Shown: positions 33,745 to 45,000 of the stretch, piece after piece
Layout: the number at the start of each line of letters is the position of its first letter
Numbering within the stretch: position 1 is the first letter of the stretch
DNA from: Clavaria fumosa
Lineage: Eukaryota > Basidiomycota > Agaricomycetes > Agaricales > Clavariaceae
Direction: 5' to 3'
Assembly (NCBI GenBank): GCA_951802425.1
Contig: OX637800.1
Span: 744,001 to 808,000, forward strand
Length of the DNA stretch: 64,000 nt
Position numbers and translations under genes: made by a program
The notes under the pieces: generated by a model
What the model was told of the DNA's origin: nothing
Databases searched by the model: none
What the model saw: only the letters and a program-made list of their open reading frames with translations

Positions 33745-36700
33745 CTATGAAGAGCTGCAGAGGCCTGCATAGATACACCTGATTCTATGGTGTCTATGGC
33801 CTTCTATGGCTTCTACAATCCAAAAACAGGTTTTGCTGATGAAGAGGTGGATGATATAGTGGCGTCGATGGATGTTGGCGGGATCGACCATAACACTTGA
33901 CCGAGTACGTCCAGCTGGAGCTTGTCTGCCTTTGGAGATCGTGGTTAAGGCAACTCGTTTGCCATCACCTTTTTCAACCCCAAGTTGCATGATGATAGTT
34001 ATTACTGGGTGTTTGTTGCCCGGACCAACCAAATTTGGATCAGCGCCGACTTCGCAAGCAGTTTCAGTCGTCTTGACCTTATACTGGAGAATGCTCGTAT
34101 TCTCCTGGGCGACGGCTTTATTTGGGTCACCGCAGTGAAGGGGTAGCCCACCATCCATGTCGTATTGACGGTCGTGAGCTTGGATGGCCACCCCGCGCTT
34201 GAGAAGTTCCGAAGCGAAACGCAGATTGAAAGAGTCGTAGTCGCCAAGTTGGACAAAGTGCGAAAAATTTACCCAGACATCATCAAAGGCTTCTTTCAGA
34301 GTTCTATCGCCGGGGTAAGCATGAAAGGGGGAGGCGCTCTGGATAATGTTCCAGATGTCAGGAGCAACTAGGCATTCAAGGAGTCTCAGGAGCTTGATTG
34401 GCTGATGAAAATGCGGCATCCCTGCTTTTGCTTGTGTGTTTGCCTGTATGGCCCGGTCATGCGCTACTGTGAACAGAGCCCTAGCGACCAGTTCTCCACG
34501 TTCCCCACAAGCCAGGAAACCATTCTTGAGTGCTGATTGAAGGATATCTGGAGCTCGTTGCATGATGGAATTGTTCGTTGGTTCATTCAAGAGGCCTTCA
34601 TTCAAGAGGCGTTCATTCAAGAGGCGGTCATTCAAGAGGCGGTCATTCAAGAGGCGTTCATTCAAGAGGCGTGCGGCGGCCTCTGCGAGGATAGGCTCCG
34701 AGGGATATCCGCTCTGCACGAACTCTCGGTCGCAATGAATATTAAATATGACACGCATTCTGGACTTGATAAGCTGCGCCTGCATCTTAAGTGATTCCGG
34801 GGATATTGGATCGAATTGGATAAGGATACGACAATCGAGCGCAGCGAGCTGGGCAAGAGGGTCTGCCGCAAAATTATTTGATCCGAGCTTCATCATTGCC
34901 AGCGAAATTGTTGGGTGGATGCCAAACATATATCCAGAAATGCTGGAATGATGAGAGAACCACCTGGAATATATGTGAACCAGCTAGCCAAAGTGCATAC
35001 TTGGTGGCACTCACATTGGACGGCCAAACTTCATCATCTGCTCTGGCTTGCATACCTCATTGAGCGTGAGAACCTGAGCCGTAAAATCGTGGCAGAAAAC
35101 ATCGAAAGGGACTTCAAAAAATGGTGGGATAAGCTTCAATTCTGCCTGGACTCGGGGTAAAGGGAACTCGGCATCTGTAGGTTCGAATGCAAAGAGGCTG
35201 GTATTTGTGGACAAGAAAATGAAGAATATCGGTATGTTTTCAAGTGAGCTTAAGACGTGCATAAGGGCAGAGTACGGATTGTAACCCCTTGAAAGACGAC
35301 TGTCGGCCGCAATCTGCAGTGTATGGGCTTCATCAAAGTAGACCATGGCCAAAAATTGGTCATTGATGTCCCCATGGAGACCTTTGAGACACGAAACAAA
35401 GTCGGTGGCTGCCTTCTTCAGGTAATGTCGAAGAGCGCTGAGGAAATGTAGCGGTTTGGATGCGGCACTGTCAATCCCAAGGGCGGCAAGTTTGCCTTTC
35501 TCAATCTACCAACTCATAAGCATTAGCAGAAAAGCAGGGCGGCAACTTACATTTTGCGCAACCTGAATTACGTGATCGTAAAATGCGGTCCTGTGGGTCC
35601 CGACGCTCGTTAGGGTCGAACCATGTGCCATCCAGTTGTACCACTTTAGAGCGACATCTGCCTGGGGTTCATTCTGATACGTTTTAAGTACCTCGACAGC
35701 TTGCGTGAACAGAGCCGACAAAAAGGCAAAATGTCTTATTAACGCCGGCTCCTCTACCCCAAATGAATAGGTTAGGTAATCACGGACGTTGTTGTCAAAT
35801 GGGGGGTAGGCTGATGGGGAAACAATCAATGAGGGCTGAATGAAGAGGAGGATGTATACTTTTGGAACCGAATGGTAACTTCTCGTGCAGATTGAACGGA
35901 AAGGTAAGACGAGCTCTTGCGGAGTGGTCAACAAGACGCGACTTGCCCATTCCGGACGACTGCACAATTGAAAACGAACGGTTGAAATATTTGGGGCCTT
36001 TCTGCGGCGCGTATAGATCCATCGTCGTCAGCAGGATGTCTGGGAATTGAGCCGTGTATTTCATCTCGAACGCTTGTTTAAAGCCTGACACGAGAAGAAT
36101 GAGAGAGAGACATAGGGAAGCATCCATGCTTACACTTCACTGGTTGGCACGTTAGCTGGGAGTATTTCACTCAGAGAGAAAGAGGTGTAGTCACAATCAT
36201 CAGAAGATTCTTGAAGAATTGACCTGGGCAAGCGACCTGACATGGACAAGTGACCTGGAGATTGAGAGAGAGACATAGAGAAACACTCATGCTTACATGT
36301 CACTGGTTGGCATATTAGCTGGAAGTATTTCACTCAGAGAGAAAGAGGAGTAGTCACAACTGGAAGATTCTTGAAAAATGAACGTGGACCAGGGATCTGG
36401 CGGCTCGGACATTGGTGGGTGTAGAATTTCTGCGTGAGAATTATCCCATGTAGTCGAGGGACCGCACGAGACGAGAGTGGACAATGATGAGTATAGTCAG
36501 TATACCTCAAAGCTGGTGCTCAAAGCAGGATGGCGCACTCAAGTTTCGTATGTCCCTGAATGTTCGAGTTTTCCATGCGTCCTTCAGCTTCTCCATTAAT
36601 CCCGGATGCTCCCGGAGCAGCTTCACCGCTTCAGAAAATTCTCTGAACTTCGGGTCGAGCTTCCCTTCGGAGAATCTGATAATTGTCGAGAGAAGGAGCA

Positions 36701-36845
36701 AAAGATTAAACTGTCTCGATTCAACAAGCGGCTCCAATTCAACGAGCACTAGTTCGTCCTGGTGGCGGTGGGCAGCATCATCGAGGTCATCATGCGCCTC
36801 TTCCAGAGTCGTCTCCGGTGTACGTTTGGAAAAGGGCCCATCCAT
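33745..36845 (-). CDS. P-loop NTPase-like protein of a basidiomycete family
   Basis: Multi-exon minus-strand gene from ATG 36845; outer limits are given and exon joins are approximate. The N-terminal exon (36507-36845) is helical. An exon near 36110-35870 carries a Walker A-like SSGMGKSRL. The following exons carry NNVRDYLTYSFG, and near 35350 a Walker B-like VYFDEAHTL. A splice near 34950 restores GRPIISGY and leads into 34929-33745. That exon contains a 15-bp repeat array (34580-34672) coding RLLNE/RLLND repeats. The C-terminal 40 or so residues are encoded by sequence bordering the low-complexity block, so the original end seems lost. ATP binding is inferred from the motifs; the biological role is unknown. 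Confidence 0.55.
34580..34672 (-). repeat. 15-bp coding tandem repeat (RLLNE/D)
   Basis: Six copies of a 15-bp unit (ATTCAAGAGGCGTTC-like, plus strand) within the P-loop gene. The unit is a multiple of three, so copy changes keep the frame and add or remove five residues. Confidence 0.85.
36101..36390. repeat. About 164-bp tandem duplication in an intronic region
   Basis: GAGAGAGAGACATAG begins near-identical segments at about 36102 and 36266 that share GCTTACA(C/T)(T/G)TCACTGGTTGG, GTATTTCACTCAGAGAGAAA and GTAGTCACAA. It lies between the first and second exons of the P-loop gene. Confidence 0.7.
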
Positions 36846-37516
36846 TGGAGGGTTGGTCTGAGAACTGGATGCCAGAAGGCAGAATGCTCGTTCGAAATAA
36901 AGGGGTCAGGGCCGACTCAGCGGAGTTGCAATTGTGGCAAAGCCGCTCCGTTCCGCTATTTCAGAATCCTTACCCGGCGCCGCCAGCCAAGGACGTGCTC
37001 TCGCCTTGTCGAAGGTGGGTGAAGTCCGCATGCGTGTCCCCTGCCACGCGGGTGACAGTGGACGTGCTCGCGCTGCACGGCGCCTCTCGGACCGCGTTGC
37101 GCGTCGCGCTCTTCTGTGCCCTCGGGTTCGCCCACATCGATTGAAGGACATGGCACATTCCATGTATGGCGCCGACAACGACGACGACGATGATGATGAC
37201 GGCGTGACTGGCAAGTTAGTGTGTGTGAGTGTCGTCGCGAATAGAATAGATCGTCTTTGTTTCGTTTTCTGATGCTTTTTTTTTTTCATTTTATTTTCCT
37301 TGAGCAGTGCGAATTTCATCTAGACACGTTACTTTTTGCGAACCGACAGGAGTTTAGTATGCCTGCCTGCTTTTTGCGGGGGTGAGTGAGCTGCACCTCG
37401 CAACCGTTTCGCGCTTCTTCTCCTACTTCCGCTTGCTCCGTTGCGCGTCATCCATACATCCTCGTCGTTACCGCCCATCACTACACAATCGAGTTGCCGC
37501 ATCCACAGACGCCTGC
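36846..37516. other. Non-coding region upstream of the P-loop gene
   Basis: GC-rich to about 37150, then a (GAC)n run near 37175 and A/T-rich tracts. Overlapping frames on both strands have no recognisable domain and are left uncalled. Confidence 0.4.
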
Positions 37517-38237
37517 TGCTGACCTTGTCTTCTAACGCCCCGTGTGCCCGCCCACTTTAAGCTTGTCAACCACGTCGTTTTTTTTTTGAGACAATCTGAG
37601 GTGCTTCGAGACTACATCATGCTTGCCCTGTCTCGGTCATGCGTGTCTGTGCCTGCCGGGCCGCGGGTGCGCGCAGTCCTGTCAGCTCCCTCAGATGCCC
37701 ATGCCTTTGGGGCTGGGCACGCGATGCAGTCAAACCAAGAAGAGACAGAACAAAGGAGTACAAGAGAGCTCCGCCGCTGAAAACCAAGGCGTCGCAATCG
37801 TGAGTCACGATTCGTAACGTGATATAAAGCAGGACGGAATAACGAGTTCCACGTTACTACACGATCAGCATCGACGCCGCGCTGGACTTCCGAGCCAGCA
37901 GCGGTATGCCCAGTACTGTACCACAGCGCGCTGCTGCCGCAGCAGGTGCGTCGCCCCCGGTGTCAGTGGCAGCGGCGGGAGTCGGTGCACCTGTAGGTGC
38001 TAGCGCCAGTAGCTATCACCAATGGTATTGAATTGAAATGAAATGCGGGGTATAGTATAGACAATGATACATGCGATGTGATGTGTGTAAGGTATTAGAT
38101 GCAAGCAGCACAAACAAATCTCGGTCACAAGGGTCGTACGTAGGTAGATGAATAAAAGTTGACCCAATCACAAACCCAGATTAGAAAAACAACATAGTGA
38201 GAAGGACGACGACCGGGGGGGTGGCTCGTGTCGTGCG
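37517..38237 (+). repeat. Dispersed duplication, copy 2, and kinase 3' flank
   Basis: 37517-37985 matches 29600-30060 in direct orientation. 37986-38237 is the downstream flank of the kinase gene, with no ORF. A T-run lies at 37581-37589. Confidence 0.7.
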
Positions 38238-41200
38238 TCACGAGCACGTATCATGCAAGTAACACAACAACCCAACAACATCGCCCATGGACGGGCGCAT
38301 CGACGGCTGCGCAGACCAGCACCGGTCAAGCAGCGCCCAAAACGCAGGCCGCGCCCGCGGCGCGATGCCCTGCCCCGCCCGCTCGTTCCTACCACCACCA
38401 CCCGCCACGGACGGCTTCGCGTTGTGCACCAGCACGTCCACGATCACCGCGCTGTTGTTGCGTCGGTGCGGGAACGGCACGTCACCCGTGGCCACCTTTT
38501 TGGTTTTTTTTTGCATATGCGTTGCGTTGCGTTGCGTTGCAGGGGCGGGGCAGAGTGGGGTGAATTCAGTCAGTCGACAATAGTCTCGCGGTGCCAGAGG
38601 CAAAAGGGCAAGCAATAATGATAAAAATCTTTACCTCTAGACAGACGCATCCAAACGAGTATACGTCACTCGCAGTAGAGATGGGCGGCGCACGACTATC
38701 GTGCGCCAGAGCATGTATAAGCTCAGGAGCCTGCCACCGTGCCGCTTCCGTGAATAGCGAAGAAGACGACGTCGACGTCAACTGCTGCTGATCCTGTTGG
38801 TCATGCTCGCCGCCGACGTGGTCCAGCGACCAAGAGGTCTCCATCACCCTCGACAGCCCAAAGTCCGTGATGATCGCTCGCCCATCGGCGTCCACTAAGA
38901 TGTTCGACTGGGTGGAAAGAGAAACAAGGTAAGAGGATGTATGGTTTGTGGCCACGATAAGAACCTACACCCTTCAGATCAGTGTGAATAACGACTGGTG
39001 AATAGTTGTGCAGGTAAGAACAGCCTAAGGCAGCTTCTATCAACTGACAGCATCAAAAAAAAGAATCAATGAGTCGAGCCGGAAGCCTAGCGGAATACAC
39101 GCACCAGTCTTAGACGATCTGCTGTCGGGTTCTTCACCAAGTACTCCGTGATCGTCCCATTCTCGCACCACGAGCTAACCATCCCCAACAAAGCAGCGCC
39201 GTTTCCGTTCCCGTTTCCCAACTGAACGACGCCAAACAGCTGGGCGATGTGAGGATGCTGTAGTCGTCGCCACACGGCCACTTCGTCTCGCAACCGCTTT
39301 ATAAAAAAGAAAGAAAAAAAAGGGAACAGAAAGACAACGGGGTGGCGAAAGTCAGTTCTTGTGGACGGTGCGACACCAAACCAGACACAAGGAAGAAGCA
39401 GCCACCTTGACCTGCGCTTCCGCTAAAAATTGGCGCATACATTTCACGGCCACCTAACCACCCCACCCACCCCACCCCAACAGCCATCGCCACACACATG
39501 CCAAAGACAAGGAATCAAAACACAACGTCTTCCAATCAGGGCGATTCGAAGAGAGAGAGGAAATAGAGACAACTTTACTCACACTCACGCGCGTCTTGCC
39601 ACACCCCGCCCGCGGCAGCGTCAACTCCCCCTTATACACATCCGCCAACGAGCCATGCGCACACGGCCCTTGCCCGCGCGCCCACGTCACCTGACCTGTC
39701 AAGTCCTCCACGACCAGACGAGCCGGCCCGCCGCCTCCCCTGCGCTGTCCTCCTCCGCGTCGCCGTCGTCCCGGTCGTCGACGACGCGAACGTCCCACGC
39801 GACAACCATCATCATCCCCGTCGTCCACATCAGCTCCGAGTTCCTCGCCTTCCTCTGGGTCGCCGTCATCGTCCACGACAAGCGTCTTGGCACTTGCCTC
39901 CAACGCCTGCTTCTCCAGACACCATTCCAATAGCCGGCCATGCCAGCAAGGCCCGCCACCAGCACCACTAGCGCCGCCACGGGGCTGCTGGCCATCCAAG
40001 CAGCAGCCGGAGAACGACGCGAGCGACTCCGCAGCTGCGCGCAGCGACGAAAAGTAGACCCGTTGGACCCCACTCCCGCTGCGCAATAATGCTGCGGCGT
40101 TCCGGAAATGCACCTCCGCCGCACGCTCACATGCACAGTCAACGAGCAGCTGTCCCCGCGTCGGCCCGGGCGCGTTGGCTAGCTCCCCTAGGATGTATAG
40201 TGCCGTCGTGGGTGATACCGGAAAGAAGAAGCTCGGACGCTGTCTGGATTGGAGAACGTTCGTGAGAACCCAACAGGAGACAACAGACAACTCACGTCTC
40301 CCCATCACGCACGTCATTATCGTCGTCGTCATCCAGAGTCCCATACAACCGCTCCGTGAGTAAGTACTCATTTTGAACCGGTGCAAGGCCGAACGAAAGT
40401 TGGACATCGCACAACTGCCAGCAGCAGCGCTGTAGCTCTGCGTTGCCCAGGTACGCTCGCTCGATTGGGTGAAGACCCAAAAAGTGAGCCGCCCCTATCA
40501 AGAATGCTTGCCTTCGCACCCGGGCGCTCAAGGTGCGCCAGTGAGGCTGCGACTCACTATCCTGTGGCTGCTCTTGCTCCAGCTCCGACTCTTGCTGCTC
40601 CTCATCTTGATGTACACAAGACATCTTATCCAGCATACTGCTGTAGATACTGCTGTTCCGAAAGTGGAGAAACAGAAAGTAGCGACGGAGCATATCCAGG
40701 TCTCGCTCGCTCATCACGAAGTGCGTGTTGGCGGTAGCGGCATTCGTCGTAGTTGTTGGCGTAGTAGGAGCGTTATCCTCTGCTGATGAACTCTCAGCGA
40801 CGATGTTGACAAGGGGAAGGATGCGATCAAGGATGACCTCTACATTCAGCTCGAGCCTACGGAATGCGGTGCATGCAGCGCGCAGAGATGCACGGAAGGA
40901 CGTGTCTCCTTCCTGACATTTTCGTTGTCTATGTGAACGAGGGGAGAGGCAGAGAGGCGATGTAGATGGAGAGAAACAAGAAGAGATGGATGACGATGAG
41001 GAATGGAGTGAGGAAGAGAATAAGGGCGACGGGAGTGAGGACGAGTACGAGGACATGGATGGCGTGCGCGATGAAGTCCAAAACGGCTGAGGAAGTAGGG
41101 AGGAGGAGGAGGAGGAAGGCCTGGTGGACACTTGATCTTCATCGTAGTCACCCTCAGAGTCTGAGAAATCCTGGAAGATGCCTCGAGTTATCCTAGGGAC

Positions 41201-41406
41201 TCGACGAGCCTCGAAAAGCCTGTCTTCTAGGATGTCGTAGACGTGGACACGTTGATGGTCCCAGGGGCAAGCATTTGTTGTCTGTCTATCAACAGAAAAG
41301 ACGACCTTTCATTAGTTTCAAAAGGGTAGATAGATGATTGAATGTCGACGTACGAAAGCCATAACCTATACATAAAAGGAGGAAAGTAAGAAGGTATGTC
41401 GCCCAT
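38238..41406 (-). CDS. TKL-type protein kinase with variant HTD catalytic loop
   Basis: Eight exons join in phase to 841 residues: 41372-41406, 40296-41285, 39589-40243, 39406-39453, 39105-39296, 38969-39043, 38635-38907, 38238-38495. Residues 1-540 are Ser/Pro-rich and acidic, with a conserved segment shared with the paralogues (YLGNAELQRCC). The kinase domain follows: a degenerate glycine loop (GQGPCAHGSLADVYKGEL), VAVK with Lys564, helix-C Glu581 (LRDEVAVWRRLQHPHI), catalytic loop HTDLKGSN (660-667; Thr replaces the Arg of HRD), DFG 680-682, WQAPEL and SDVYSFGC. The end (RPAFWALLDRCW) is typical of tyrosine-kinase-like Ser/Thr kinases. All catalytic Lys/Asp residues are present. Two decayed relatives lie at 30.1-30.5 and 55.6-56.5 kb. 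Confidence 0.8.
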
Positions 41407-42024
41407 GAGAGTGATGATGACAAGCGACGAAGCGAGTGAGATTTGGGTTGGATGAACTTGCCCTTAGAAGGAAGCGCTCGTCTCAGTGATGATGGGGATG
41501 AGAGTGATAAGAGCCAGGGCAAGTTAGGACTGTTCATATAAGTGACTTGCTTTTATATACGTACCTGGCTCCAACTTCTCGCTCCACAGATTCTTTGCTC
41601 CTTTTGGGATGATATTGCATAGTTGGGAGTAGCGTTGAACAGCGTTTGCTGTACAAAATGGTTTGCTGTAAAAAATGGCTTGACAGAACACAGCCATAAA
41701 ATGGGTGTACTCAATGTCGTCATATTATATAAGCAGAGATGTTATGATTACCATATTAGGACATGAGTGTGACTGTTAAAAGGAGTGCCTTGGTCTGCTA
41801 GAGAACGAGTTAGATCTCAGTGTCTCAGGGATGTCGCCACTGAGTTGCGTCACAGCCTACTCGACATAACTCTAAACATTGGTCACATTTACATTGTCTG
41901 ATGGCGTATAGTCTATTTCATCAAACACTGCATAATAGTCCTCGAGTTCCTTGTCGTACTACCTTGTACTATACTGTGTGAATGTCAGTCTCACGACACG
42001 AAGTCGTTTCTGACATCTTATTTA
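41407..42024. other. Intergenic region between kinase start and URA2 end
   Basis: No gene is seen. The kinase promoter should lie here, upstream of 41406. Short near-repeats (TTTGCTGTACAAAATGG / TTTGCTGTAAAAAATGG) occur at about 41647-41681. Confidence 0.5.
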
Positions 42025-45000
42025 TCATCCCATCACGCTCGTCAGCAGCGCCATACGAATCTGTACGCGAGAAAGAAAAGTCAACGCCCCTGCTACGCTC
42101 ACAGACAGCGTAAAAACGCACGAAAAGACCATATCGCATCTGTCGAAAGTACACAGCCCGGCGCGAGTCAAAATCGACTTCGGGGTCGATCTCTGCAGAC
42201 AAGTCACCCAGTCGCATCAATGACGATCAGTTAGTGCTCGCAATTCGTCTAGCAGAAAGCGAAAAAAACGAAAGGAGCGACGAACCGTTCAACCTAGGAA
42301 GGGGATGCATCACAATCATGTCCTCCTTCGCCCTCGACAGCGCAGCGTGATTAACGCGATACGAGTCCCTCACCGCCTGCCACTCAGCCTCGTTCGCAAA
42401 CCGCTCTTTCTGAACGCGGGTGACGTAGAGCACGTCCGTTTCCGCAAGTACCTCCTCGAGAGACTCACAGACCTGTATAGGAATCCCCTTTTTTCGTGCA
42501 ACCGAGGCGACGTGGTCGGGCATCCGCAGCGATTCCGGGGAGACGAAGTTGAGCCGCACCGAGTAGAGACAAAGGAGCGCGACCAAGCTGTGGACCGTGC
42601 GGCCGTTCTTCAGATCACCCAGCAGTGTGATAGTACGTCCGTTCACCGTCCCAAGCTCTGAACGAATCGTATACACATCCAGCAAGGCCTGCAAAGACGA
42701 CGACGCTGTTCAATATTCCGCACGACGAACGCAGCCGCAGGCTTACCTGCGTAGGGTGCTCGCCAATACCATCTCCCGCATTGATAATGGGTACCGGAGA
42801 AAATTTAGCAGCCAATTGAGAGCTCCCGACGTCGGGATGCCGGAGCACGATCGCATCGGCATAACAAGCCAAACATCGGATTGTATCCGCAACCGTCTCG
42901 CCTTTCTGGACCGAGGAGGTCTCAGTAGTCACTTGCACGACCTCTCCGCCACATCGCTTCATCGCGACCTCAAACGAGGTGCTAGTCCTTGTCGAAGGTT
43001 CGTAGAACAAGGTGCAAAGCACTTTTCCCTTCAGTATATCCAGAGTCCCATTTCTTTCCACTTGGAGACGCATCTCATGTGCCAGAGAAAACAAGTCATA
43101 TACATCACGTTGAGTGAATTGTTTGACGCTGAGAATGTGCCGACGCTGAAATGCCGGGTGAGGTACCAGACGCGGGAGAACTTGAGCAGCAACAGCAGCA
43201 GTAGTAGTAGAAACGACTAGTTGAGGTTGAGTAACGGATACTGCAGAGACCAAGGTTGCATTCAGAACGTCGGAACCTTTTTGGGAGCTGTGGTCCAGTT
43301 TAGTGGAAGATAGACTCTTCTGAATCTCGCCGGGGCCATGAGCCACTGTTGAACCTGATATATCTTTGCCATCTGGGTACAAAAGCAGCGATCCATCCAG
43401 GAACACACTCTCGCCATTCAGAACAACCCGGTGAATAGATCCAGACACCAACAGCCCCTCCAGAGGCGACCAACAAGTGCGCCGCTTCTCAAAGCGGACT
43501 TTCCGACCGATCACCACCTCAACATGCGTTTGAGACTGGTCCGGAAGCCCGAATATGCGGATGGGATTGTCGTGAAGCCGTTCCTTGATGTCGGTAAGCG
43601 TCAGGCGCTTCTCGGACGCGGCGGTCAGTAGCAGGGGCAACGCCTCTTCCATGCCGGACCACGGCGAGCGGCTCTGATGAAGCTCCAACGCCAGAAGCTG
43701 AGGCCTTGCTCCGACAGAAAAGATGTCCACGATATCCAAATTCTTCCACAGCATCGCCTGATCTTCGGGAGAAGGGAGCAACTTCGCATTTGGATAATCG
43801 TTGCGCGTGAAAAAGAGCGCAAAGACCGACACATCACAAGTCACTTTCAAGTTTTTCGCTTTGCTCAGAGAAATTAGGACAAGGTCATCTTTGCTCCGCA
43901 CGTCAGACACGTGGACGCTTCGATTGTAGAGGCTGGCTAGTAAGAGGATCGATGCGAGATCCGAGCCCTTCGCATCTGTGACAATCAACTTTTCGACGGG
44001 CCAATACGCGAATTGTGCCGCGACCAACGACAAGGGACACGTTACTTTCTTATCGTGGAAGGATATCCACAGGGCTTTTATATCACCTAGCATGTTTTCG
44101 TCGACGGCGGCGGTGTTTCCAGGGGTAGCCAGAATGCTGAGTGCATAGTTACAATGCGACGTCTTGGCATGCGTCTGCACACGGTGGAGAGATTCGGCAT
44201 TTGTGATATTGTATTTTTCACTGAATGGGAGAATAAGAGTAGTGGTGAAGCCAGAGCTGATCGAGGCTTGCGTGGCTTGAGAAAAGTCCTCGGTGTTGTT
44301 CAGAGAGGGGAGAAACGTGGCAACGTTGACCAAGCCAGGGAAAATATAAGTCATATGTGAGCTTTTAGAGTCCACGCTCGACACGTCGAGGGGAAGTCTT
44401 CGAACCAATGCCTCTACTAGCATCTTAGCATTCTTGACGTTGGTTATCAGAGGGACTGCGAAATCAACGGCCATCCGCCGTGTACGATAGCCCTTGCTCG
44501 TGTAACTCGCTGGCCGACGATAGTGATTTTTGGAGGGTAGGTTGATATACATGTCAATCAGATTATTTGCGAGATGCTGAGTGAGCGAATATTCCGACTT
44601 CTGAGTCTCGTGAGCATCCTCGGAGAGTGTGTCCAAGAACTGTGACATAAAAGAGTCAACTAGAAGATATATGAAACAGAAGTAGTTTTTTTCACCTTGC
44701 ATGGAACATTGTGCTCGGTCAAAAAATCCGCTGTTCCCGCTGTCGCGAAAATATTAAAACCTGCGGCGTAGAGCTTCTGTACCGAAGGCAGGATCTCCAA
44801 TTTTTCGCGGTAACTCCCGACCGAGAGCAGGATATTTTTTTTGGGCAATACAATGCCCGTGGAGATCAGCGCCTTCAGGTACGCCTCGTATTTGTCGTGG
44901 CCAAAGCAAGCTACTTCACCTGTCGATGCCATCTCGACCCCAAGCACAGGGTCTGCACCTGAGAGCCTGCTGAAACTAAACTGAGGAACCTTGATACCCA

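Noticed and set aside
36846..37319. Overlapping plus and minus frames of 100-137 codons
   Set aside because: No recognisable domain, GC-rich region open on both strands.
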